From an uncultured Lachnospiraceae bacterium (lineage in GTDB: Bacteria > Bacillota > Clostridia > Lachnospirales > Lachnospiraceae): a stretch of 64,000 nucleotides of DNA. This document shows, piece after piece, positions 37,997 through 47,432 of this stretch. The first letter of the stretch is position 1; the number at the start of each line of letters is the position of its first letter. The stretch lies in contig CAKXYI010000002.1 in the NCBI GenBank assembly GCA_934899185.1, forward strand, positions 248,001-312,000. Direction: 5' to 3'. The notes below the pieces were generated by a model, which was not told the origin of the DNA, ran no database searches, and worked only from the letters and a program-made list of their open reading frames with translations. Made by a program: the position numbers and the translations under genes.

Positions 37997-40585
37997 ATGA
38001 TGAAAGCGACAAATTTAAAAGTAGAATATCTGACAAACCCGATTGGTATTGACGTGGTGCGTCCGCGCTTTAGCTGGACGTTTGAGAAGGGAACAAAGCA
38101 GACGGCATATCAGATCGTTGCAAAAGATGATCTGGGCAATCTGTTATGGGATTCCGGCAAGGTTGCATCCGAGCAGATGCATCTGGTTGCATGGGGCGCA
38201 GATGATTTAAAAAGCCGTACCCATGTGACATGGTGTGTTACTGTGTGGGACGAAAAAGAGGAAGCAGAGACAAGTGAAAATGCATGGTTTGAGATCGGTC
38301 TTTTGCAGAAGCAGGACTGGACTGCCAAATGGATTACAGGTGATTATGTGCCAAAGAAAAAAGAGCGTTATCCGGTGGATTGCTTTAAAAAGACATTTGC
38401 CATTGCATCTGGTAAAAAGGTGAAAAAAGCGAGAGCCTACATGAGCGCCTGCGGCGTTTATGAGGGCAAGATCAATGGAAAAAAGATAGGCGAATCTATC
38501 CTCGCACCTGGAATTACAGACTATAGAAAGCGCGTACAGTATCAGACAGTGGATGTGACGGCATTACTTGCAGCAGGCGATAATGAGCTTTCTTTTATGC
38601 TCGGAGACGGATGGTATCGTGGTTCTGTTGGAGCATGGGGAATGAAGAACTATTATGGTTCTGAGACAAAGCTGTTAGCACAATTGGAAATCACTTATGA
38701 GGATGGCAGTGTGGATGTCGTTGCAACAGATGAGCGCTTCGATTGGACAAACGACGGACCAATCCGTTTTGCAGATAACAAAGACGGTGAAATCTATGAC
38801 GCCAGAATGCAGGACTTTTTGCATGCGCAGTGGAAAAAAGCAAAAGTAACGGAACATCCGGTTGTTCCGACAGCATCAGACAACTTTATCCTAAAGGAGC
38901 ATGAAGTATTTTCCAATCCAAAACTGATTACAACACCGGCTGGAAAAACAGTGCTTGATTTTGGACAAAATATAGCTGGTATTGTTGCTTTTTCGGTCAA
39001 TGCAAAAGCAGGACAACGTTTGTATCTTCGCATGGGAGAACTCATAAAGAATGGTGAGTTCACACAGAAAAACATTCAGTGTGTGAAAAAAGATAAGATA
39101 ACACCTTTGCAGGAAATTACCTATTTCTGTAAAGATGGAAGAAATGACTACAAGACCACATTTGCAATCTTTGGTTTTCAGTATATTGAGGTGGAAGCGG
39201 ATATGGAAATCCATCCGGAAGACTTTAAGGCAATTGCAGTGTACTCTGATTTTGAGACAACGTTTACCTTTGACTCATCCAATGCATTATTGAATCAATT
39301 TGTGAAGAACACACTCTGGTCTTTGAAAAACAATTCAGCAGATCTTCCAACGGACTGTCCGACAAGAGAACGTCATGGCTGGACAGGGGATGCACAGCTC
39401 TTTGTGAATACCGCATCTTACATGGTTAATTATGTACCATTTGGCTTAAAGTACGAGAGAGATCTTTGCGATTGGCAGACAAAGAATGGAAATTTCCCGC
39501 AGATTGCACCAGAGGGCGGTACTGATTTTTATATGCGTCCGATGAATGGTTCTGTAGGCTGGTCGGATGCCGGCATTCTGATTCCTTATCGTCTGTGGAA
39601 GAAGTACGGTGACCAGCAAATTATTGAAAATTATTATGAACCGATGCGTCGTTATGCAAAATATATGATCAGTAGAACCGGTAAGACAGAACCATTTGTA
39701 TCGGTAAAGACCGGATTATCCAAGGCAGATAAAAAGTATTTATATAACTTTGGTCAGCATTATGGAGAGTGGGCAGAGCCGGCGGATGTGCATGAAATGA
39801 GTTGGAAAGACTTTGCATCATCACGTCCAGAAGAGGCGACAGCATATCTTTCTTATGTGATGAATATTATGGTTGAAATTGCAGAGACATTGGGTCATAC
39901 GGAAGATATTCCACTTTTCGAAGAATACCGCGATGGTGCGAAAAATACGTATCGCAAGTTGATGCAGCAGCCTGAGTTTTCGCTTGATACGGACAGACAG
40001 GCAAGGCTGGTTCGACCACTGTATTTTGATTTGTTGGATGAGAAGGATACAGCATTTGCGAAAAAACGTCTGATTCAGGCGTTAGACAATTACCATTGGC
40101 GTGTAGGTACAGGATTCCTTTCTACCCCATTTATCTTATATGTACTGGCAGAGATTGATCCGGAATATGCATACAGACTGCTGGAAAATGAAGAAAAACC
40201 GGGATGGCTTTGCATGCCAAAAGCAGGTGCAACGACCATCTGGGAAGATTGGGAAGGACCAAACTCAGATAATGGCAAAGGCGGTGGTATTGCATCTTTG
40301 AACCATTATTCCAAGGGCGCTGTCTGTGAATGGGTATTCGATGAAATGTGCGGTATCAAGATGGCAGGACAAAATCATTTTGTGATCGCACCACTGCCGG
40401 GTGGACATTTCAGCCACGCAGGCATGACATACGACAGCGTATACGGAAAAGTCGGATGTTCCTGGAAAAAGTGTGAAGATGGAACATACGCATATCATAT
40501 TACAATTCCAGCAAATACATCAGCTACGGTTCGCCTTCCTGGGCGCGAAGAGCAGGTACTTTCTGCCGGAGAATATCATTTGTAG
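37997..40585 (+). CDS. Alpha-L-rhamnosidase (GH78)
   Basis: 862 residues, no signal peptide. N-terminal beta domains (VEYLTNPIGIDVVRPRFSW typical of GH78, then a Bac_rhamnosid_N-like segment around FKKTFAIASGKKVKKARAYMSACG), and a catalytic (alpha/alpha)6 barrel from about residue 420. The acidic motif DLPTDCPTRERHGWTGDAQ contains Asp and Glu458, the conserved residues; a second Glu is in TTIWEDWEGPNSD. It removes alpha-linked rhamnose from glycosides such as flavonoid rutinosides, saponins or rhamnogalacturonan pieces. The ribosome site is weak. The stop codon is followed within 7 bp by a GGGACG repeat. Confidence 0.93.
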   Translation: MMKATNLKVEYLTNPIGIDVVRPRFSWTFEKGTKQTAYQIVAKDDLGNLLWDSGKVASEQMHLVAWGADDLKSRTHVTWCVTVWDEKEEAETSENAWFEIGLLQKQDWTAKWITGDYVPKKKERYPVDCFKKTFAIASGKKVKKARAYMSACGVYEGKINGKKIGESILAPGITDYRKRVQYQTVDVTALLAAGDNELSFMLGDGWYRGSVGAWGMKNYYGSETKLLAQLEITYEDGSVDVVATDERFDWTNDGPIRFADNKDGEIYDARMQDFLHAQWKKAKVTEHPVVPTASDNFILKEHEVFSNPKLITTPAGKTVLDFGQNIAGIVAFSVNAKAGQRLYLRMGELIKNGEFTQKNIQCVKKDKITPLQEITYFCKDGRNDYKTTFAIFGFQYIEVEADMEIHPEDFKAIAVYSDFETTFTFDSSNALLNQFVKNTLWSLKNNSADLPTDCPTRERHGWTGDAQLFVNTASYMVNYVPFGLKYERDLCDWQTKNGNFPQIAPEGGTDFYMRPMNGSVGWSDAGILIPYRLWKKYGDQQIIENYYEPMRRYAKYMISRTGKTEPFVSVKTGLSKADKKYLYNFGQHYGEWAEPADVHEMSWKDFASSRPEEATAYLSYVMNIMVEIAETLGHTEDIPLFEEYRDGAKNTYRKLMQQPEFSLDTDRQARLVRPLYFDLLDEKDTAFAKKRLIQALDNYHWRVGTGFLSTPFILYVLAEIDPEYAYRLLENEEKPGWLCMPKAGATTIWEDWEGPNSDNGKGGGIASLNHYSKGAVCEWVFDEMCGIKMAGQNHFVIAPLPGGHFSHAGMTYDSVYGKVGCSWKKCEDGTYAYHITIPANTSATVRLPGREEQVLSAGEYHL

Positions 40586-40591
40586 TTTTCA

Positions 40592-40622
40592 GGGACGTTC
40601 CTTTCGCCACAAGGAGCGTCCC
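40592..40622 (+). repeat. GGGACG-type hairpin repeat, copy 4 (best stem)
   Basis: GGGACGTTCCTT pairs with AAGGAGCGTCCC (one mismatch) around loop TCGCCAC. Both this copy and the one at 7966 are preceded by TTGTAGTTTT, where TAG is the stop of the upstream gene. It could be a terminator for rhamnosidase or a mobile repeat that lands at gene ends. Confidence 0.85.
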
Positions 40623-40650
40623 TTTTGCCAACATGACGAAATGATGAACA

Positions 40651-40686
40651 AAAAAGCGAATTTCCTATGATGGAGATTCGCTTTTT
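40651..40686 (+). terminator. Strong bidirectional-looking terminator
   Basis: AAAAAGCGAAT (40651-40661) pairs with ATTCGCTTTTT (40676-40686). It separates rhamnosidase from GH1. A TATAAT at 40696-40701 just after it is a likely -10 for the GH1 gene. Confidence 0.85.
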
Positions 40687-40775
40687 ACGATATACTATAA
40701 TCTGAAGAGAGATTCCGAAAGGATATCGAAATGGATATTTTAAGACAAAAGTTTTGGCAGATAAGGAGAGAAGAT

Positions 40776-42080
40776 ATGGAAAAATTTCCACAGGGATTTA
40801 TGGTTGGAGCTTCTACCGCAGCACATCAGGTAGAAGGTAATAATGTGCATAGCGATTACTGGTTACAGGAGAATGTGGAACATTCGCAGTTTGTGGAACC
40901 ATCCGGGGAAGCAGTGGATCATTATCATCGTTATGAAGAAGATATTCGATTGATGGCGGAAGCTGGATTAAATGCGTATCGTTTTTCCATCGAATGGGCA
41001 AGAATCGAGCCAGAACAAGGAGAGTTCGATGAAAATGAGATTGCGCATTACCGAAAAGTGATTGCCTGCTGCAAAGAAAATGGAGTAGAGCCTGTTGTAA
41101 CATTACATCATTTTACTTCTCCGGCATGGGTGATTTCTCGTGGAGGATGGGAAAATGAAGAAGTTGTTGACTGGTTTGCAAACTATGTGCAATATGTTGT
41201 AAAACAGTTAGGAAGCGAACTTCGTTATATTTGCACTATTAATGAGGCAAATATGCGATTACAGTTAGCAGCCATTATGAAAAAATATATGGGCAAGATG
41301 GCTGGTGGATCGCAAGAAGCAAAAAATGCGCCAAAAGAAGGCGATGTGCAGGTAGGACTGAATCTTGACCAGGGCATGAATACCATGATGATGGGCATGA
41401 TGGAATGTGCAAAGGCATTTGGCTTGCAGGATCCGAGAGGCATCCATACGTTTGTATCCATGTGTACACCGGAAGGTGATATTTTGGTTATGAAAGCACA
41501 TCAGGCAGCAAAAAAAGTCATCAAAGAATTGTATCCGGATATAAAGGTAGGTCTTACATTATCACTTCATGATATGCAGCCGGCAGCCGGAGGTGAGGAT
41601 GCAGCGCATAAGGAATGGGAGGAAGAATTCAGTCATTATCTTCCTTATATTGCAGAGGATGATTTCCTTGGCGTGCAATCTTATACAAGACAGTGTTTTG
41701 ATGAAAAAGGAAATAAATATACCCCAGAGGGTGTAGAACTTACACAAATGGGATATGAATTTTATCCACAGGCAATTGCAAATGTAGTTCGTGCAGTTGC
41801 AAAAGAGTTTAAAGGCGATCTCATTGTTACGGAAAACGGAGTTGCAACAGCAGATGATAGCAGACGTCAGGAATATATCAAGGAGGCCACAGCAGGGTTA
41901 CAGGCATGTATAACAGATGGTATACCGCTTAAGGGATATCTGCACTGGTCTTTGATGGATAACTTTGAGTGGCAGAAGGGCTTTTCGATGCAGTTTGGTC
42001 TGATTGCCGTAGACCGCAGCAACATGAAGCGTACACCGAAGGAAAGTCTGTCTTTGTTAGGAAGTATGACAACAAAATAA
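40776..42080 (+). CDS. Glycoside hydrolase family 1 beta-glucosidase
   Basis: 434-residue cytosolic (beta/alpha)8 enzyme. Acid/base Glu157 in TINEAN and nucleophile Glu353 in VTENGV are clear; FPQGFMVGASTAAHQVEG is the GH1 N-terminal signature. The spacing between them is as in the family. The 6-phospho-specific loop cannot be read safely, so it may be a beta-glucosidase or a related beta-glycosidase. ATG 40776 is chosen for its AAGGAG at about 40761 and family-like start; an upstream ATG 40731 would add 15 residues. It has its own transcription unit and terminator. Confidence 0.93.
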   Translation: MEKFPQGFMVGASTAAHQVEGNNVHSDYWLQENVEHSQFVEPSGEAVDHYHRYEEDIRLMAEAGLNAYRFSIEWARIEPEQGEFDENEIAHYRKVIACCKENGVEPVVTLHHFTSPAWVISRGGWENEEVVDWFANYVQYVVKQLGSELRYICTINEANMRLQLAAIMKKYMGKMAGGSQEAKNAPKEGDVQVGLNLDQGMNTMMMGMMECAKAFGLQDPRGIHTFVSMCTPEGDILVMKAHQAAKKVIKELYPDIKVGLTLSLHDMQPAAGGEDAAHKEWEEEFSHYLPYIAEDDFLGVQSYTRQCFDEKGNKYTPEGVELTQMGYEFYPQAIANVVRAVAKEFKGDLIVTENGVATADDSRRQEYIKEATAGLQACITDGIPLKGYLHWSLMDNFEWQKGFSMQFGLIAVDRSNMKRTPKESLSLLGSMTTK

Positions 42081-42099
42081 TTATGTAAGTAAAAAGTAG

Positions 42100-42150
42100 A
42101 AAAGCCATAGGGAAAAACCTTGCAATTCAAGGAATACCCCTATGGCTTTT
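42100..42150 (+). terminator. Terminator of GH1
   Basis: AAAAGCCATAGG (from 42100) pairs with CCTATGGCTTTT (42139-42150), with an inner CCTTG/CAAGG stem. It marks the right end of the glycan enzyme block. Confidence 0.8.
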
Positions 42151-42232
42151 GTTCGACCTGTGTAAATAGTGAGGACAATTTTGTTGAAAAGGCAAAGAAA
42201 ATCAGAAATTATGCATAGTTTTTAGAAAAATC

Positions 42233-42262
42233 TTGTGTGATATGTCGAAAAAGTGCTATGAT
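42233..42262 (+). promoter_or_regulatory. Promoter of Cache chemoreceptor
   Basis: TTGTGT at 42233-42238, 18-bp spacer, TATGAT at 42257-42262. The transcription start would lie near 42269, which excludes the in-frame GTG at 42237 as the start. Confidence 0.6.
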
Positions 42263-42290
42263 GGAAAAAATAAAGGAGGAACGGAGTCCT

Positions 42291-44333
42291 ATGAAAAAGA
42301 AAAAACAACGGAGGAAAAGAGGAATCGCGGAGGAGATACAGGTCAGTATCTTGTCAAAGGTAGTCATCGTATTTGTTATCGTTGCGGCAGTGGTTACCTT
42401 TATGGTGGGCAACATCAGTCTGAGTGCCCAGAAGAACGACCTGGAGATGCAATCCAAAGCAGCAGCATACCAGTTGGAGTTATTCTTTGAGGAATACACG
42501 ACGGTCGTAGAACAGATGGCACTGAACACAGATGTGCAGACTTTATTGGAGGAGACCGGACCGGGAGCCAATATTACAGAGTCAGAGCGTTATGCAACCG
42601 TATTCAATTCTATGAAAAAGATCGTGGCAGCAGACAGTGACAACATTCAGGCAGTCTGGGTCGGCGATATTGATGCCAATGTTGCGACACAGTCAGACGG
42701 CTATACCAGTGGCAGTGATTTTGAGATCACAGAGCGTGCATGGTATAAGGCAGTAGAAGAAGAAAAGACCATCCTTACGGATGCATATGTAGATGCCAGC
42801 ACAGGCAATGTGATCCTGAGTACGGCTACTCCGGTATATGACCAGAACGGACAAAATATCATCGGTGTTGCAGGTGTGGATGTGGCACTGGATCATATCA
42901 ATGAACTTTTACCGGAATACAAGATCGGAAACAATGGATTTGTTATCCTGGTTACTTCTGAAGGCAATGTGATCTATCATCCGAACACGGACAACCAGCA
43001 GAAGAGTTTGAGCGAGTTGAATGCAGACAAGACCTTGATCCAGGCAGTTGAGGAAGGTAAAGATACTTCCGTACATTATTCCGCAGATGGAAAGAGCAAA
43101 TACGGTTATGTCGGAAGAATTGGTTCGACCGATTATCTGACCATTTCCTGCTTACCGGCAAGTGAATATTTTGCAAGTCTGATCCGTTGTATCATCATTG
43201 TATTGTTGCTTGTCATTGCAGGTATTGTCGTTATCATCATCACGATCCGTCATCTGGCAACCCAGTTGACTAAGCCGATCGTTGCTTTGAATGATGTGGC
43301 ACAGGAATTGGCAGAAGGCAATCTGGATGTGACTCTTGATATCGTATCTGAAAATGAGATCGGGGAACTTGCAGATTCTATTCAAAAGACAGTAGATCGT
43401 CTGAAAGAATATATCAATTACATCGATGAGATTTCTTCGGTATTGGATCGACTGGCAGATGGTAAGTTGAAGTTTACCTTGAAGTATGATTATGCAGGAG
43501 AGTTTGCAAAGGTTAAGACCGCCCTGCTTCATATCTCAGGATCCTTTGAGCAGATGATCGAAGATATCATTGACAGTTCTACGCAGGTATCTATCGGTGC
43601 GGATGAACTTTCCAAGGCTGCACAGAATATCGCAGAGGGTGCTATGACGCAGGCTGCATCTGTGCAGGAACTTGTTGCAACAACCGAATCCGTATCACAG
43701 CAGGTAGAGGAAAATACCGAGGATGCGCAGAAGTCTGCAACAGAGACATCCCGTGTTACCCATATGATGCAGGATAGCAGAGAACAGATGAATCAGATGA
43801 TGGAGGCAATGAACAAGATCACGGAGACATCCAATGAGGTTGTCAGCATCATCAAGACGATCGAAGATATTGCAGACCAGACCAACCTTTTGGCACTCAA
43901 TGCTTCTATTGAGGCTGCCAGAGCCGGAGAGGCAGGCAAGGGTTTTGCAGTCGTTGCATCTGAGATCGGATCTCTTGCGGATGACAGTTCTAAGGCAGCA
44001 AATAATACCAGGGATCTGATCGAGATCTCCTTGCAGCAGATTGATCGTGGTTCCAGTCTGGCACAGAATGTTGTGCAGTCTATGCAGGATGTACTGGATG
44101 CCGTCGAAGAAGTCAATGGCATGATCGGTAAGAGTGCAGAGAACAACGAAGCACAGAACCAGAGCATGGAGCAGATCCGTGTCGGCATTGAAGATATTTC
44201 CAAGGGCGTTGAGGACAATTCCGCATCTGCCGAGGAGACATCAGCAACTTCTCAGGAGTTGGCAGCACAGGCGGCTACATTGGAGGAACTGGTTAAGAGA
44301 TTTGATCTTAAGGATCATGGTAGAGAAGAATAA
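42291..44333 (+). CDS. Methyl-accepting chemotaxis protein with dCache sensor
   Basis: About 680 residues. TM1 about 18-40; extracellular double Cache region about 45-295 ([61 protein letters not shown]); TM2 about 294-316; HAMP; then a signalling domain with tip [20 protein letters not shown]. Cache domains bind small molecules such as amino acids, organic acids or sugars. It lacks a neighbour in the glycan operon and stands alone between GH1 and prmA, with its own promoter and terminator. ATG 42291 is preceded by GGAG; an AAAGGAGG lies slightly further up. Confidence 0.93.
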   Translation: MKKKKQRRKRGIAEEIQVSILSKVVIVFVIVAAVVTFMVGNISLSAQKNDLEMQSKAAAYQLELFFEEYTTVVEQMALNTDVQTLLEETGPGANITESERYATVFNSMKKIVAADSDNIQAVWVGDIDANVATQSDGYTSGSDFEITERAWYKAVEEEKTILTDAYVDASTGNVILSTATPVYDQNGQNIIGVAGVDVALDHINELLPEYKIGNNGFVILVTSEGNVIYHPNTDNQQKSLSELNADKTLIQAVEEGKDTSVHYSADGKSKYGYVGRIGSTDYLTISCLPASEYFASLIRCIIIVLLLVIAGIVVIIITIRHLATQLTKPIVALNDVAQELAEGNLDVTLDIVSENEIGELADSIQKTVDRLKEYINYIDEISSVLDRLADGKLKFTLKYDYAGEFAKVKTALLHISGSFEQMIEDIIDSSTQVSIGADELSKAAQNIAEGAMTQAASVQELVATTESVSQQVEENTEDAQKSATETSRVTHMMQDSREQMNQMMEAMNKITETSNEVVSIIKTIEDIADQTNLLALNASIEAARAGEAGKGFAVVASEIGSLADDSSKAANNTRDLIEISLQQIDRGSSLAQNVVQSMQDVLDAVEEVNGMIGKSAENNEAQNQSMEQIRVGIEDISKGVEDNSASAEETSATSQELAAQAATLEELVKRFDLKDHGREE

Positions 44334-44345
44334 AAGAACTTTAGT

Positions 44346-44381
44346 AAAATGCGGTTGCCCGGTGTGGTGATCGCATTTTTT
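44346..44381 (+). terminator. Terminator of the chemoreceptor gene
   Basis: AAAATGCG (44346-44353) pairs with CGCATTTT (44372-44379), followed by more Ts. Confidence 0.75.
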
Positions 44382-44397
44382 GCGCGTATTCACGCAT

Positions 44398-44425
44398 TGT
44401 CAAAACGGGCAATCCATGGTACAAT
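44398..44425 (+). promoter_or_regulatory. Promoter of prmA operon
   Basis: TTGTCA at 44398-44403, 16-bp spacer, TACAAT at 44420-44425. It gives prmA its own start now that it is far from the dnaJ operon. Confidence 0.6.
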
Positions 44426-44471
44426 ACATTGGTTTAGCAAGGCTATATGTTATAGAAAATGGAGAATAGAT

Positions 44472-45428
44472 ATGCGGTGGAATAAATACACGATAAATAC
44501 AAGAACGGATGCAGAGGAATTGGTCTGTGCCATGCTATCGGAACTGGGCGTTACCAGTGTAGAGATCGACAACTTTATCCCGGTTCCGGATGCGGACAGA
44601 CAGGGCGGTGTATTTGAAGAACTGCAACCGGATCTGCCGGAGGACGATGGATCTTCACGCATTAGTTTTTATCTGGAAGAGACAGAAGAGGATGCAACAG
44701 AGATTTTGAAGCAGGTTGAGCAGGCACTGGACGACATGCGTTCCTATGCAGAGATTGGAACTGGAACCATCACGTCGGAAATTTCCGATGAAGCAGATTG
44801 GCGTGACAATTGGAAAGCATATTTTTCATCGTTTTCCATTGGTGATATTTTTATCAAACCAACATGGGAAGAAATGCCGAAAGATAAGGCAGATATGACA
44901 TTGGTAGAGATCGATCCTGGCGTATCTTTTGGAACAGGTAAGCATGAGAGTACACAGCTTGTCATCCGCCAACTGCAAAAGTATCAAAAAGCAGGCGATG
45001 AAGTCTTAGATGTGGGATGTGGCAGTGGCATTTTATCCATTGTTGCTGCAAAGTTAGGCGCACATCATATTGTTGGAACGGACATCGATGCAGATTGTAT
45101 TGCATCCAGCTATGAAAACTTTGATGTAAACCATTTAGAGCGCTCTTTGGCAGATTTTTATGTAGGCAATCTGATTGATGACAGCACATTACAGGACAAT
45201 GTCGGGTATGAGAAATATGATGTTGTTGTAGCCAATATTTTGGCAGATATCATTATTCCAATGGTGCCGGCACTGGCCAAAACGATGAAACAGGGCGCTG
45301 TCGTGATTACATCCGGTATTATTGATTTTAAAGAACAGGAAGTTGCAGATGCGCTTGTAGCAGCCGGACTTACCATAGTAGAAAGCAATGCACAAGGTGA
45401 GTGGCGCAATATCACAGCACGCAAATAG
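44472..45428 (+). CDS. prmA: Ribosomal protein L11 methyltransferase PrmA
   Basis: 318 residues. An N-terminal substrate-recognition domain precedes a Rossmann SAM methyltransferase with DVGCGSGILSIVAAKLGA (motif I), GTDID (motif II) and VVANILADII (NPPY-like motif IV). It trimethylates lysines and the N-terminus of L11. Start is ATG 44472 with GGAGA upstream; an in-frame extension to 44349 runs through the promoter and terminator and is rejected. prmA normally follows dnaJ in Firmicutes; here it is 37 kb away. Followed by rsmE after 23 bp. Confidence 0.96.
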   Translation: MRWNKYTINTRTDAEELVCAMLSELGVTSVEIDNFIPVPDADRQGGVFEELQPDLPEDDGSSRISFYLEETEEDATEILKQVEQALDDMRSYAEIGTGTITSEISDEADWRDNWKAYFSSFSIGDIFIKPTWEEMPKDKADMTLVEIDPGVSFGTGKHESTQLVIRQLQKYQKAGDEVLDVGCGSGILSIVAAKLGAHHIVGTDIDADCIASSYENFDVNHLERSLADFYVGNLIDDSTLQDNVGYEKYDVVVANILADIIIPMVPALAKTMKQGAVVITSGIIDFKEQEVADALVAAGLTIVESNAQGEWRNITARK

Positions 45429-45451
45429 TAACTGTCAGAAACGGGAGATTT

Positions 45452-46189
45452 ATGCAGCAGATTTTTATAAATCAGTCAGTAAAAGAACAGGAAACATTTA
45501 TAGTGGCAGGGGATGATGCCAGACATCTTTCGCAGGTGCTTCGCATGCGCGCAGGGGAAACCCTTCGTGTCAGTACACAGGCGGGGGATAACTATTTGTG
45601 CGAAATCGTCGCATTAAATAAGACAGAAGTTACGCTTTATGTTTTAGAGAAGATGGCGTCCACAGAATTAGAAAAACGCATTTATCTTTTTCAGGCAATT
45701 CCAAAGGGCGACCGCATGGAGACCGTCATTGAGAAAGCAGTGGAATTAGGTGTTTACGAAATCATCCCGGTCGAGATGAAATATTGTGTCGTAAAATTAG
45801 ATGATAAGAAAAAAGCATCACGCTTAAAGCGCTATCAGAGCATTGCGGAGGCGGCAGCGAAGCAGTCAAAACGCAGCAGCATTCCCCAAATACATGATTT
45901 CATGACGTACGCGGAGGCAGTTGCTTATGCCAGACAGTGTGATGTGTGTATTGTGCCATATGAGTGTGCCGAAGGCATGGAAGCGACGAAACGTGTATTG
46001 ACAAAGATGGCAGATGCGTCAAGTATCAGCATTATGATTGGACCGGAAGGCGGCTTTGCGGATGAGGAGATTGAGGCAGTAAGAGAGGATATGGATGTCA
46101 TTTCTTTGGGAAGCCGAATTCTTCGGACGGACACGGCAGCCATTACAACGATGTCTATGGTGATGCTTGCAATCGAAATGCAGGGCTAA
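45452..46189 (+). CDS. rsmE: 16S rRNA (uracil(1498)-N(3))-methyltransferase RsmE
   Basis: 245 residues. An N-terminal PUA-like domain (MQQIFINQSV, DDARHLSQVLRMRAGE) precedes a SPOUT knot methyltransferase with IGPEGGFADEEIE and SLGSRILRTDTAAI, the conserved SAM-binding trefoil motifs. It methylates U1498 of 16S rRNA. Start is ATG 45452 with GGGAGA before it. Pairing with prmA is conserved throughout Firmicutes. Confidence 0.96.
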   Translation: MQQIFINQSVKEQETFIVAGDDARHLSQVLRMRAGETLRVSTQAGDNYLCEIVALNKTEVTLYVLEKMASTELEKRIYLFQAIPKGDRMETVIEKAVELGVYEIIPVEMKYCVVKLDDKKKASRLKRYQSIAEAAAKQSKRSSIPQIHDFMTYAEAVAYARQCDVCIVPYECAEGMEATKRVLTKMADASSISIMIGPEGGFADEEIEAVREDMDVISLGSRILRTDTAAITTMSMVMLAIEMQG

Positions 46190-46264
46190 AAAGTACAGAA
46201 TAAATGTAGACTTCATTATATATATGAATAAACTAATAGTAATAGAATGTGAATAGGAAAAAAC

Positions 46265-47419
46265 ATGGAAGCATATTTAGATAATTCAGCAACCACACAG
46301 TGTTCGCAGGAGGCAGCCGATTTGATGATGCGCCTGCTGCGGGAGGATTACGGGAATCCATCCTCCTTACACAATCGCGGTATGGAAGCAGAAAACTATG
46401 TAAAAGAAGCAAGAAAACGCATAGCTCAGACACTTAAAGTCAACGAAAAAGAGATTTATTTTACATCCGGCGGGAGCGAGAGCAACAACCTGGCAATTGT
46501 TGGTAGTGCACTTGCCAATAAACGCTCCGGAATGCATGTGATTACGACAATGATCGAGCATCCTTCGGTTGCGAATCCTTTTGCCTATCTGGAAGAACTG
46601 GGATTTGCAGTGACATATTTACCGGTAGATGCCTATGGATGCATTTCACTTGAGGATTTGCAGGAAGCGATGTGTAGTGATACGATTCTCGTATCGATGA
46701 TGCACGTCAATAATGAGATTGGAGCGGTAGAACCGATTGAAGAGGCAGCGCGCGTGATCAAACAGAAAAATCCAAATTGTCTGTTTCATGTGGATGCGAT
46801 CCAGTCATATGGCAAGTTCCGGATTTATCCAAAACGTATGGGCATTGATCTGTTATCGGTAAGTGGACATAAGATTCATGGTCCAAAGGGCAGCGGATTC
46901 CTTTTTGTACGAGACAAGGTAAAAGTACATCCCCTGATTCTTGGTGGCGGGCAGGAAAGAGGAATGCGCTCCGGAACAGAAAATGTGCCGGCCATTGCAG
47001 GACTCGGTCAGGCGGCAATGGAAATTTATCAGAATTTTGAGAGCAATCAGACCAGAATGTATCATTTGCGTGATTACTTTATTCAGGAAGTGGAACAAAT
47101 CGATGGCGTTAGTGTCAATGGCCACAAAGATCACAGCAATGCACCGCATATTGTGAGCGTCAGTGTTTCAGGTGTGCGTAGTGAGGTGCTGTTGCATGCA
47201 TTAGAAGATAGACAGATATATGTATCTGCTGGAAGTGCATGTTCCTCCAACAAACCGGCAGTGAGCAGGACTTTGCAGTCTATCGGATTGAAGAGAGAAT
47301 TGCTGGAGAGCACGGTAAGATTCAGTTTCTCTGTGCACACGACAAAAGAAGAAATTGATTATGCATTGGAGGCGATGAGAGGACTGGTTCCGATGCTGGC
47401 AAAATACAGAAGAAGTTAA
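46265..47419 (+). CDS. Cysteine desulfurase (NifS/IscS family, ThiI partner)
   Basis: 384-residue PLP enzyme. The PLP lysine is Lys203 in SGHKIHGPKG, and the active Cys326 is in SAGSACSSNKP. The active-site loop is long, as in group I (IscS/NifS). It turns cysteine into alanine and a persulfide. It lies 13 bp before thiI; in Bacillus the equivalent NifZ works with ThiI in 4-thiouridine synthesis, and this pairing implies the same. The N-terminus is YLDNSATTQCSQEA, family-typical. Confidence 0.94.
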   Translation: MEAYLDNSATTQCSQEAADLMMRLLREDYGNPSSLHNRGMEAENYVKEARKRIAQTLKVNEKEIYFTSGGSESNNLAIVGSALANKRSGMHVITTMIEHPSVANPFAYLEELGFAVTYLPVDAYGCISLEDLQEAMCSDTILVSMMHVNNEIGAVEPIEEAARVIKQKNPNCLFHVDAIQSYGKFRIYPKRMGIDLLSVSGHKIHGPKGSGFLFVRDKVKVHPLILGGGQERGMRSGTENVPAIAGLGQAAMEIYQNFESNQTRMYHLRDYFIQEVEQIDGVSVNGHKDHSNAPHIVSVSVSGVRSEVLLHALEDRQIYVSAGSACSSNKPAVSRTLQSIGLKRELLESTVRFSFSVHTTKEEIDYALEAMRGLVPMLAKYRRS

Positions 47420-47432
47420 AAAGGAGAGTACT

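Noticed and set aside
44349..44471. In-frame upstream extension of prmA
   Set aside because: It passes through the chemoreceptor terminator and the prmA promoter; GGAGA and family start support ATG 44472.
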